Of a stretch of 64,000 nt of DNA, positions 41,810 to 52,353 are shown piece by piece. Each line of letters begins with the position of its first letter. Position 1 is the first letter of the stretch. The position numbers were made by a program, and so were the translations under genes. The stretch comes from Artemia franciscana (taxonomy: Eukaryota; Arthropoda; Branchiopoda; Anostraca; Artemiidae): the NCBI RefSeq assembly GCF_032884065.1, contig NC_088866.1:62975848-63039847 (forward strand). Reading direction: 5' to 3'. The notes below the pieces were generated by a model. The model saw only the letters and a list, made by a program, of their open reading frames with translations, had not been told where the DNA came from and searched no databases.

Positions 41810-43673
41810 TCTATATATATATAAATAAGTTGTCTGTCTGTGGATCTGTGGATCAGGTGACGTCATGTTTCTGTGTCGGCTGACGTCATGAAATTAGTTG
41901 TCGTCATGTTTGTTATGACGATGCTTAGTATATTGTAAAACACATTAATTTGGTTAATAATATACCATTTAAAACACCAAAATGAACATGCTGGAGTAGT
42001 CACTCGGTAAGAGAGGGTGTCAGAACGGAGAATGAAGGTCCTAGGTTCAAATCCTGGTTTGGCTAAAAAAGGTAAAAAACTAAAAACTAAAAAAAAACTG
42101 AAAAAACTAAAAAAAGGCAAAAACTACAAAAAAAACTAAAAACTAATAAAAAAAATAAAAAAGCTAAAAAACTAAAAAAAACTAAAAAAACTAAAAAACT
42201 AAAAAAACTAAAAACTAAAAAAAAAACTTAAAAAAAGGAAAAAACTGAAAAATAGAAGAGAAAAAGAAAACTAATAAAATTAAGAATAAAAATAAAAAAG
42301 ATAAAAACTAAAAAAAAAGTAAAAAGAAAAAACGAAAAAAACTAAAAAAGCTAAAAAAAAAGGTAAAAACCAATAAAAAACTAAAAAGAAAAAAAGGAAA
42401 AAAACTAAAAAAAATTTTCATCTAAAAAACTAAAAAAAAACTAAAAAAGGTAAAAACTAAAAGAACTAAAAAAGAAAAAAAAACTAAAACCAAAAAAACT
42501 AAAAAAGCTAAAAAAAAGGTAAAAACCAATAAAAAACTAAAAAGAAAAAAAGAAAAAAAACTAAAAAAAATTTTCATCTAAAAAACTAAAAAAAACTAAA
42601 AAAGGTAAAAACTAAAAGAACTAAAAAAGAAAAAAAAAATAAAAAAAGGAAAAAACTGAAAAATAAAGGAGAAAAAGAAAACTAAAAAAATAAAAATAAA
42701 AAAACTAAAAAGATAAAAACTTCAAAAAAACTAAAAAGAAAAAAGAAAAAACTAAAAAACCTAAAAAAAGGTCAAAACCAATAAAAAAAAAACTAAAAGG
42801 AAAAAAAGGGAAAAAATTAAAAATTTATTTCATCATATACCAATTCGAAAACGAATGTATACCGGGATGACGACCGGGACACAGGGAATATAAATGACGA
42901 CCGGGACGCAGGGACACAACTACAACGGTGACGCCGGGGGCACAGGGGGGACATAAATGACGACGGGGACACAGGCAATGTTCGATTAGCAATCACCATC
43001 AACACAGCTCAAGGGGCGACAAAGCTCACCATCAAACAAAGACGAACGGGACGCTCAAAGAGAAATTACAGACTGGAACACTGGGACACAAATGACGACC
43101 GGGATACTGGGAATATAAATGACGACCGGGACAGAGGGAATGTTCAATTAGCAATCACCATCAACAAAGCTCAAGGGCAATCATTAGAATCATGAGGTAT
43201 AGATCTGAATATGGATTGTTTTTCCCATGGACAATTTTATGTTGCATATTCAAGAGTCGGTAAACCTGACAAATGACGACCGGGACACCGGGACACAAGG
43301 AATATAAATGACGCCCGGGACACTCAAAGAGAAATCACAGACTGGGACACCGGGACACAAATGACGACCGGGACACAGGGAATATAAATGACGACCGGGA
43401 CACAGGGACATAACTACAAAGGGGACGCCGGGGTGCACAGGGGGATATATAAATGACGATGGCGACTCAGGGAATGGTCGATTAGCAATCACCATCAACA
43501 AAGCTCAAGGGCAATCATTAGAATCATGAGGTATAGATCTGAATACGGATTGTTTTCCCATGGACCATTATATGTTGCATGTTCAAGAGTCGGTAAACCT
43601 GACAATCTATTTATATGCACAGACAATGGGACAGCAAAGAATGTTGTATATTCGCAAGTTTTACGTAGTTAAA

Positions 43674-43718
<45 letters not shown>

Positions 43719-43886
43719 ATATTCACAGGTGGGACATAGGGACACATCTACAATGGCGCGTAACTAATATGGCGCGTAACGACTTACGCGCGCGGGGGGG
43801 CTTGGGGGGACATAGGGACACAACTACAATGGCGCGTAACTAATATGGCGCGTAACGACTTACGCGCGCGGGGGGGCTTGGGGGGG
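41810..43886 (+). mobile_element. Non-autonomous Helitron with tRNA-like segment; 3' end lost
   Basis: It starts A|TCTATATATATATAAATAAG at 41810. It contains CRE sites, a tRNA-like head (41990-42065), an A-rich array (to 42840), two minisatellite/motif-VI blocks (42850-43020 and 43260-43515), a (TA) tract (43676-43717) and a tandemly duplicated ~76-bp subterminal segment (43735-43888). The hairpins and CTAG are missing at the junction with the next block. Confidence 0.8.
41990..42065 (+). repeat. tRNA-derived SINE-like head, second copy
   Basis: Box B GGTTCAAATCC at 42044-42054 in a T-arm with one wobble pair, followed by TTTGGCTA and an A-rich array. It is similar to 12744-12818. Confidence 0.62.
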
Positions 43887-43888
43887 CG
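43735..43888 (+). repeat. Tandem duplication of Helitron subterminal sequence (~76 bp x2)
   Basis: GACATAGGGACACA…GGCGCGTAACTAATATGGCG…GGGGGGGCTTGGGGGG occurs twice in direct succession and no hairpin follows. Confidence 0.85.
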
Positions 43889-44104
43889 AATAATCCGTAT
43901 TCAGATCTATACCGCATTTTTCTAATGATTGCCCTTGAGCTTTGTTGATGGTGATTACTAATCGAATATTCCCTGTGTCCCCGCCATTATTTATTTATAC
44001 CCCCTTTGGCCTTCCGGCGTCCCTGTTGTAGTTGTGTCCCTGTGTCCCGGTCGTCATTTGTGTCCCGGTGTCCCAGTCTGCAACGTCACAAAATCTTCAA
44101 TGGC

Positions 44105-44860
44105 TCTGGTGGTGCGGCCAGCTTAGGAAGATTAAATTTTTCTGAGGCACAACACATTCCTATTGTTTCTCCATGAAATTTCAATGCCTTGCAATAAGGA
44201 AAAATTTTAGACATAGTCCCGATTTGAACACATCTACTCAAGCTAGAATCATCGACTGGGCTGTACCTGAATGCCAGGCGATAATGTTGACGTTGCTCTT
44301 GTGATTCCTCGGCACGCTTTCTTTTGGCATTATCTCTTTGAGCCGCAATCCTGTTTTTATGTTATTTTTGTGATTCCTCTGCATGATTTTTCTCGTTAAT
44401 TTCTCTTTGAGCCTCAAGCCTGTTTTCACGTTGTTCTTGTGATTCCTTGGCATACTTTTGCGTTGCTCTTGAGGTTCCTTGACACGTCTTCGTTGACGTA
44501 AATTCATTCTAAACCTCAAACTTTGGGTTTCTGTTTTAAGATTTTCGAATTACTTTAATCCATTGTCAAAATATATTGAAATATTTGTGCAATTACCAGT
44601 TTTTTGCATTTAAATTTTTTGCTTCGGCACGATTTTTTTCGGTAACTTCTCTTTGGGCCACAAGCCTGTTTTCACATTGTTCTTATGATTCCTCGGCACG
44701 ATTTCTTTTGTCATTATCTCTTTGAGCTGCAAGCCTGTTTTCACGTTGCTTTTGTGATTCCTCGGCACGCTTTCTTTTGTTATTTTCTCTTTTAGCCGCA
44801 ACCCTGTTTTTACGTTGCTCTTCTTTGGCAAAATCTCTTAGAGCCGCAAGCCTGTTTGAT
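44105..44860 (-). pseudogene. Helitron N-terminal coil and zinc-finger fragment, duplicate
   Basis: The minus frame gives RLAAQRE…KRKRAEESQEQ units and FRYSPVDDSSLSRC. The finger has a changed cysteine region (GGAAAAATTTTAGACATAG in place of GGACAAATTTTAGACATAG). Frameshifts separate the units. Confidence 0.65.
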
Positions 44861-45415
44861 TCCTATAATGACGTAACTTACAAACATACAAAATACATAG
44901 ATGACGTCATAATGATCAATCCTTTTGCAATAGGGACAAAGTTTAGACATAGTCCCGAGCATCTACTCAAGCTATAATCATCGACTGGGCTGTACCTGAA
45001 TGCCCTCTGTTGTTTTTGTATCACTCTCCGTTACTATGAGTCTGACTGTGTGCGTGCCTGTATGTGTGACTTTGTATGGTTGTTTGTTTGTGTTTGGTTT
45101 TTTCCTCTCTGTTTCCTTGTCTCTCTCGCCATGCCCCTGTGCCTGACTGTGTGCGTGCCTGTGTGTCAGACTTTTGTTGTTGTTTGTGTGTTTTTTCTTT
45201 TTTTCCCTCTGCGTAGAGTATTGTCCAATTCATCATTTTTTTAATTACGACCTCACCCCCCCCCTCCCTGAAGGGAGGAAACCAATGTGTATCTATACAG
45301 TGAAACAAAATATACTAGAGGATGTTCTTCACTGTGTATTTGAAATATTCAGTCATTTAAGTCATAAATTATAACAAAAGTATTTTACAGGTATATCTTT
45401 TTTCTGTATTTTCAG

Positions 45416-45500
45416 TATCAGTTACTAAATGTGCGGTAAGAAGTATTTTCAAAGAATTCAAAAAATTAGAAAAAACAGGCAATCTAATAAATAAGTCATT
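45416..45500 (+). pseudogene. Captured exon-like segment, duplicate
   Basis: It is flanked by TTTTTTCTGTATTTTCAG and GTAAAG, with the frame SVTKCAVRSIFKEFKKLEKT then GNLIN. See 27849-27933. Confidence 0.42.
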
Positions 45501-45737
45501 GTAAAGGTTTTGAAACTTTTAGGTTTTGAAAAGGAGGGCAGCCCAAAAACAACCCCTGTGTATATGCTTAATATTTGTTTGTTTAATAAATGAGTAATTC
45601 TCAATTATTGGAAGTTCCATATAAGCTTTCTGCAAATGGATCGTCAGCAGACTAATATTTATGTAGAATGGAAAAACTTGTGCAAAAAGACCCGTACCCT
45701 GTGATCCAGCAATCTATATATATAAAGATACTAACTG

Positions 45738-47282
45738 CTGGTGGGGCGCTTCGCACCCCCCCCCAAGCCCCCCCACGCGCGTAAGTCGTTACACGCCATA
45801 TTAGTTACCTGCCATTGTAGTTGTGTCCCTGTGTCCCACCTGTGAATAGAGATAGATATAAATATATGTTTTCAACTAGGTAAAACATGCGAATATACAC
45901 CATTCTTTGCTGTCCCATTGTCTGTGCATATAAATAGATTGTCAGGTTTACTGACTCTTGAACATGCAACATATAATTGTCCATGGGAAAAATAATCCGT
46001 ATTCAGATCTATTCCTCATTATTCTAATGATATGTCCCTGTGTCCCGGTCGTTATTTATATTCCCTGTGTCCCGATCGTCATTTGTGTCCCGGTGTCCCA
46101 GTTTGTAATTTCTCTTTGAGTGTCCCGGTCGTCATTTATATTCCCTGTGTCCTGGTGTCCCGGTCGTCATTTGTGTCCCGGTGTCCCGGTCTGTAATTTC
46201 TATTCGAACAATCCCTGTGTCCCGGTCGTCATTTATATATCCCGCCTGTGCCCCCGGCGTCCCTGTTGTAGTTGTGTCCCTGTGTCCCGGTCGTCATTTA
46301 TATTCCCTGTGTCCCGGTCGTGATTTGTGTCCGGGTGTCCCAATCTGTAATTTCTCTTTGAGGTTCCCGGTCGTCATTTATATTCCCTCTGTCTCGGTCG
46401 TCATTTAAGGTCCCGGTCTGTAGTTTCTCTTTGAGTCATTTATATATCCCGCCTGTGCCCCCGGCGTCCCCGTTGTAGTTGTGTCCTTGTGTCCTGGCCG
46501 TTATTTATATTCCCTGTGTTCCGGTCGTGATTTGTGTCAGGGTGTCCCAGTCTGTAATTTCTCTTTGAGGTTCCCGGTCGTCATTTATATTCCCTCTGTC
46601 TCGGTCGTCATTTGTGTCCCGGTCTGTAATTTCTCTTTGAATGTTTTTTCTTTTTAGTTTTTTTTTTAGTTTTTACCTTTTTTCTTTTTTCAGTTTTCTT
46701 TTTCTTCTTTATTTTTCAGCATCACTATGAAGTACATATCGCCGAACCTTTGTTTTTTTAACTTAAATCTGGTAGGCATTGATGACCTTATCCAAGTTAA
46801 AATCCCAAACCCAATCATCATCGCTATCATTTTTAGTTTTGATATGTTTTGAGACTCTCGCTGTCCAGGCGGATTTTCATCTAACTACGCGGTTTTGCGT
46901 TCTTTAGCCGCAAGCCTGTTTTATTGCTGTTCTTGTGATTCCTTGGCACGCTTTCTTTTCTTACTTTCTCTATCAGCCGCAAGCCTGTTTTCTTGTTGTT
47001 CTTGTGATTCCTCGGCACGCTTTCTTTTCTTACTTTCTCTACCAGCACCAAGTTTTTTGGCATAGACTCTTTGAGCAGCTTCCTCGGCTGTTGCTATTGT
47101 AGGTTCTTCAGTCATTTTACAATTAAACATTTTTCCGTGAACGAATATCTTAAATACCTTTAATGACGTCATCGTCATAACAAACATGACGACAACTAAC
47201 TTCATGACGTCAGTCGACACACAAACATGACGTCACTCGACACACACACACACACACAGACAACTTATTTTTATATATATAG
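45738..47282 (-). mobile_element. Non-autonomous Helitron with N-terminal ORF (~1.5 kb)
   Basis: The 3' side retains only the inner hairpin region (outer hairpin lost, CTAACTGCTGGTGGGGCGC). Two GACCGGGACAC minisatellite blocks lie at 46040-46430 and 46440-46640. The minus-strand ORF is decayed and CRE sites sit at about 47160-47240. The 5' end TCTATATATATAAAAATAAG is at 47282, directly against the plus-strand element starting at 47283. Confidence 0.8.
46781..47117 (-). pseudogene. Helitron N-terminal basic coil protein, decayed
   Basis: It starts MTEEPTIATAEEAAQRVYAK at about 47117. Repeated RESKKRKRAEESQEQQENRL units follow, then a frameshift near 46920 and a TAG near 46886 before LDENPPGQRE. 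The acidic tail codons are recognisable on the minus strand to about 46781. It is homologous to 3031-3312. Confidence 0.65.
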
Positions 47283-48177
47283 AAGTTGTCTGTGTGTCTG
47301 TGCGTGTCGAGTGACGTCATGTTTGTGTGTCGACTGACGTCATATTTGTCGACTGACGTCATTTTAAGGATTGAGCTGTATGCGTCATGAAGTTGTTTGT
47401 TGACTGACGTCATGTTTGTCAACTGATGAAATTACATACCGGGACACCGGGACACAAATGACGACCGGAACACAGGGAATATAAATGACGATCGGGAACC
47501 TCAAAGAGAAATTACAGACTGGGAAACCCGGACACAAATCACGACCGGGACACAGGGAATATAAATGACGACCGGGACACAGGGACACAACTACAGCGGG
47601 GACGCCGGGGGCACAGGCGGGATATATAAATGACGATCGGGACACAGGGATTGTTCGAATAGAAATTACAGACCGGGACACCGGGACACAATTGACGACC
47701 GGAACACCGGGACACAGGGAATATAAATGACGACCGGGACACTCAAAGAGAAATTACAAACTTTGACACCGGGAAACAAATGACGACCGGGACACAGGGA
47801 ATATAAATGACGACCGGGACACAGGGACACATCATTAGAATAATGAGGAATAGATCTGAATACGGATTGTTTTTCCCATGGACAATTATATGTTGCATGT
47901 TCAAGAGTCAGTAAACCTGACAATATATTTATATGCATAGACAATGGGACAGCGAAGAATGTTGTATATTCGCATGTTTTACGTAGTTAAAAACATACAT
48001 TTATATATATATTTATTTATGTATATCTCTATTCACAGGTGAGACACAGGGACACAACTACAATGGCGCGTAACTAATATGGCGCGTAACGACTTACGCG
48101 AGTGGGGAGGATTGGGGGGCGCGAGGCGCCCCACCAACTAGGTGCTGTGTTGGCGCAAAGTGCCGCCCCATCAGCTA
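47283..48177 (+). mobile_element. Non-autonomous Helitron (~0.9 kb)
   Basis: The 5' end begins at AGTTGTCTGTGTGTCTGTGC (the usual first 20 bases are shared with or lost to the opposing element). It has four TGACGTCA sites at about 47312-47415, minisatellite (47430-47830), a helicase-tail region, a short TA-like tract (48004-48030), a degraded double hairpin and CTAG|T at 48174-48177. Confidence 0.8.
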
Positions 48178-49416
48178 GTAAGGTATTAAAACCCATTTCG
48201 ACTTGGCACTCCCAACACATTTAAGTCATCTTACACTGTCAAGTGTATTTTCTTTCCCTTAGCATATAGTTCCATAAATATGGAGCGCCTTTTCGTCATC
48301 CATTGTCAAAATTAACAGAATTTTAAAACTTGAATCCTATGTTTAATTTGATTTTTTAACCTTGCAGATTTGTTTTCAACTTTTGTTGATATATACTTTG
48401 ATGTAAAGATTGCAGAAGCACGGAAATTGGATCACAAATTAAAATCAGTGCCAAATTTGATGCCTTTGCATTTTCTAAGGAAATAACGTAATGTTTTTCT
48501 CTGTATTATGACTCTAAGGTCTTATTGTAAATTTTCTAGATCTTCAGATTATAAAAGATTTCTCTTATATTATAAGAAGATATAGTCGAGCCAACATTGA
48601 TTCTTTTTATTGTCTCAATATTCTGGCGAGTTTTATACCCAATATACAATCATTTTTGTTACTTTTTCTCTATACTTATCCTTTAGAAAAGTCATCTCTA
48701 AATTCTCTACCACTCCATGTTGATCACATATTCAATAATAAATTGTATTTCAACAGTTACCGCAGCGAAGTGGCTATGATGTACTCTTTCAAATTTGAAG
48801 GATAGGAGTTCAAGACACTCGGCGGTAACATTGATTTGAAGATCCATCTTATCAGGATTCAAAATAGATGTAGTTATTAAAAGGGATATTATTGTCACTA
48901 AAAGCCATTAAACAGGCATTGAATTTGAAAATAATTTTTGTTAATTACAAAAGAACCTGACTTAAGCTTATATCTATTAAGTTCGTTGATGTCTACTGTT
49001 GTTAATGTACATTTTGAGTAGAACGGCACCAGTAAAACGAATTATAGCTGGAATGTTTGAAAGGTCCCTTTTAAATTTACCTGTTAAATTAGTTTTGAGA
49101 ATTAGTGTGTGTTCAGTTCCATCATAGGTCAGAATCAAATCGTAAACAGTTTTAGGATAGCCTAAACTATAAACATACACCATAGAATACATTGAAACAA
49201 ATAAAATCTCTTTGTAACGCGTGGAAGGAACCATCGTACCCTAGTCAATTTGTCAGGTAGCCACACAAATAAGAACATTTTTCTTAAGAGCTGAAGCAAA
49301 CATTTTTTTTTAACATTTGATAACGCTTTTCAACAATTGATCAAATTTTGGTAATGGGACTTCCCAGTATCCATTAATGATCCTAACAAGAGGCTGTCAA
49401 ATGTGTTCTAAACTCA
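48178..49416. repeat. R1 repeat, copy B (~1.24 kb)
   Basis: It directly follows a Helitron CTAG|T, as in copies A and the gap-edge fragment. It retains the minus-strand 85-codon frame and a plus-strand exon-like frame DIYFDVKIAEARKLDHKLKS. It is cut at 49416 (TTCTAAACTC|AGTCATGG), whereas copy A and copy C continue into TCATAT. Confidence 0.75.
48977..49234 (-). CDS. Hypothetical 85-aa frame in R1, family not recognised
   Basis: It begins MVPSTRYKEILFVSMYSMVY and includes LGYPKTVYDLILTYDGTEHT and GKFKRDLSNIPAIIRFTGAV. Copy A at 19837-20094 aligns throughout, but has an in-frame stop after TVYD and several mostly conservative changes, suggesting the frame was once under selection. After its stop, other frames continue for ~80 codons with protein-like composition (NELNRYKLKSGSFVINKNYF, and DLQINVTAECLELLSFKFER at 48707-48898). 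The 85-aa frame may therefore be the start of a longer decayed gene from another mobile element or virus-like element. I cannot name it. Confidence 0.35.
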   Translation of the reverse strand: MVPSTRYKEILFVSMYSMVYVYSLGYPKTVYDLILTYDGTEHTLILKTNLTGKFKRDLSNIPAIIRFTGAVLLKMYINNSRHQRT

Positions 49417-51312
49417 GTCATGGGAGAGCGATGCTGCTCTCCCTTTCTGTGAAAATCTTAGCAATACTGAGTCCAACCGAGCATTAGGGAGATCTGCCAA
49501 GAAAAAAACTGATTAGTGGTATCTCTACTCTTCCTACACAAAACCTATTTCTTACTTAGCGGGTAGTACTAATTTCCCTGGTGGCATATTTCTGCAAATT
49601 TCGGTGCGAATGACATGGAGCGTAATTTTCAACTGCTGTTCAAGGTCCATTTCGAGAAAACACGAAAAAACTCCTTCTTTAAGGAGGGCCATAGGTAAGG
49701 CTGCATATCCCAAATGCTTCCTTAATTTTTTGCTCTTAGTTTGCCTCTATGTAAAAGTGCATTAGATGTTAGAGTAAAGAGGATTATTTTAACAGCATAC
49801 CCCTCAGATATTGTGTTCTAGATGATATTGTAATTATAAAACGAAAAACTGTATGTCATACTTTTACAATTTTACACAAGGACTAGAGTTACATTGTATT
49901 TGTTAAAAATTCGTGAAAAAGATTTTTTTCATGGCTTAATCGTAAAAATATCTAAACTGCAAAAGTGTGTAGCTAAATAAAGTGTCAGCAATTTGGTATA
50001 TGGCTAATATATATCCCAGGGTAACTCCAAGGGGGTCTCCCATTCCCAGCATGGTGTACCTATTCTAGAAGCGCTGCATCAGATTTTCAGGGGGGTTACT
50101 ACCCACATGTTATACCTAAACCTTGCTTCTATGCCTCAAAATATAATTTTCTTAGTGAGGGGGGCAATACTCCAGTGACCCAGATAGGAAAAACCCTCAG
50201 GGCCTTCTCCAAGACGCAGGTGCTATTGTTTACATATGGAAATTCAAACGATGATGAGGTAGTTTCAACTGGAACGAATTGAACAGGGTTTCCACGTTTC
50301 GGGGCTCATATAGGACAGTACAGGTGACGGTTAAGTTATAGTTTAGCTGGTGCAATGTATCGAAATCAATGAATCATTACGTAAGCATAATTGCAAAAAG
50401 AGTTTTAACCAAGGCATTTTTAAGGATCAATGAACCCTAAACAAACAGGGACAAGGCGGCTCTACATTTCTTGGTAATATTATGGCACAGATTTTGCAAT
50501 GACTTAAGATGATTGCTAAGCAGTTTCCGATGATTTCAGATCTATTTGACGAGTGAAGGATTTGAATGTGAGACCTGAGGCTTTCTAGGATTATTGGGAG
50601 ACGGATTAGTCAACAGAACACACAAGTCAATGATGTTATGGTGTTATACGATTTCCAAAACATTTCAACATATTTTTCAAGACATTTTCTTCAGGACATT
50701 TTCAGGCCATTTTCCAAGACACTTGTCAGCTGGGGAACCCTCTGCAAGGGTATAGTGGTCATGCAAACCCTGAGGGCGTTTGTTTCTTTTCTCATTCTTC
50801 TGTTTCGCCCAGTGTTGTTTCAGAATTGTTTTTTTTTTTTCATACAAAATAGAATTTTCACCTCTATTTTGTTTCTATTGCTCCACTTTTGACTTTTGTA
50901 TAAATTCTATGGACTTATTTTCATAGTTTTAGGTACAATTTGTTACAAAAGCATTCACGAGTCACAATAATAAAAAGCGAAGAATAAATTTCGCTACGGA
51001 GAAAACTACAGTCCTATGTTTCAAAACCAGAAAAGAGAGAAAATATAAAGTAAATTAACAATAGAAGCCAGGAAGACCTTATTTTATTAGAAGAAATTTC
51101 AGCCGAGAAACAAGAACAATAGTAGTATTTTGACAGAAATGATGATCATAAAAGTTGTTTCACAGTAGAATTCGGCATAAAATATATTTTGAGTGTTGTT
51201 TCCGATGTTAGAAAATAGGTCTAGTTGCATGGGCAAATTTACCTCTATTTGTGGCTCAAGTAGTGTGATTAAATCAACACAATTAATTTCCAATTTTTAT
51301 TGGTATTTTATT
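49417..51312. other. Non-repetitive segment without recognisable genes (~1.9 kb)
   Basis: It lies between R1 copy B and the inverted R1 copy C. It starts with a perfect 8-bp inverted repeat GGGAGAGC/GCTCTCCC (49424-49445). The reading frames (e.g. 50638-50892, 51099-51293) are short and have no recognisable domain. No terminal inverted repeats were found by eye. Confidence 0.5.
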
Positions 51313-51545
51313 TTAAAAGAACAGTAAACGTAACAATAAATTAAAATATATGCTATACAAAACTAAGATATGAGAGTTTAGAACACATTTGACAGCCTCT
51401 TGTTAGGATCATTAATGGATACTGGGAAGTCCCATTACCAAAATTTGATCAATTGTTGAAAAGCGTTATCAAATGTTAAAAAAAAATGTTTGCTTCAGCT
51501 CTTAAGAAAAATGTTCTTATTTCGGTGGCTACCTGACAAATTGAC
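51313..51545. repeat. R1 repeat, inverted right-end fragment (copy C)
   Basis: The reverse complement of 49255-49416 plus the part lost from copy B but present in copy A (20267-20331). It spans the junction TTCTAAACTCTCATAT intact, which shows copy B was cut there. Confidence 0.75.
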
Positions 51546-51982
51546 TAGGGTTGACTGAGTGAGTCCCGGTCTGTAATTTCTATTCGAACAATCCCTGTTT
51601 CCTGGTCATCATTTATGTATCCCGCCTGTGCCCCCGGCATCCCCGTTATAATTGTGTCCCTGTGTCCTGATGGTCAGTTATATTCCCTGTGTCCCGGTCG
51701 TGATTTGTGTCCGGGTGTCCCAGTCTGTAATTTCTCTTCGAGGTTCCCGGTCGTCATTTATATTCCCTGTGTCCCGGTCGTCATTTGTGTCCCGGTGTCC
51801 CGGTATGTAATTTCATCAGTTGACAAACATGACGTCAGTCGACAAACAACTTCATGACGCATACAGCTCAATCCTTAAAATGATGTCAGTCGACAAACAT
51901 GACATCAGTTGACACACAAACATGACGTCACTCGACACACACACACACACACAAACACAGACAACTTATTTTTATATATCGA
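51546..51982 (-). mobile_element. Helitron 5' fragment
   Basis: The 5' end TCGATATATAAAAATAAG is at 51982, with a (GT)n run, TGACGTCA sites at about 51832 and 51926 and GACCGGGACAC minisatellite (51570-51810). The 3' part is absent. It adjoins inverted R1. Confidence 0.75.
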
Positions 51983-52353
51983 TAGATTGTTCTAATGTTT
52001 CATCCGCCACCATGTCTACGATTGAAAAGGATAAAGCTGAACTGGCTCCAAAGTCAATTTAGTCCTTTCTTCTATATTCTTTTGTTATTGTTGTTTTTTT
52101 CAACGCTCAGGAATATCCTTCCTGAAACGCGTTCAGTTCATGATCGCGTTCTTCTTTGAACAAAATTTTTTGAAAGCTTTGATAGGCTGACAGCTTCAGT
52201 GTTTAACCGATAGCAAAGAAACAAAACCAAAGTGTTGCTCTCCCAACACTTTATGCGGCTAAGCCGGACAAAGGCTTCCGCAACACTTCACGTTGCTGAG
52301 GCAACGTAGGTCTAGTTTAACTGACATATGATCAGTGTACAACACCAACATGT
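51983..52353. other. Intergenic segment upstream of hAT pseudogene
   Basis: I see no ORF or repeat family here. It could contain the hAT 5' terminal region (GCGGCTAAGCCGGACAAAGG around 52256), but I found no matching terminal inverted repeat by eye. Confidence 0.4.

Larger units (their letters stand above)
43889..45737 (-). repeat. Segmental duplicate of 26257-28162
   Basis: It carries the same order of Helitron 3' fragment, minisatellite, zinc finger and coil (44105-44860), zinc-finger fragment, short giant-array minisatellite (45020-45225), S2 with exon-like segment (45416-45500) and Helitron 5' scar (45713-45730). It is close in sequence but with indels: fewer coil units (26760-26820 has no equivalent) and an extra ATTTTACAG at 45381. 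Confidence 0.85.
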
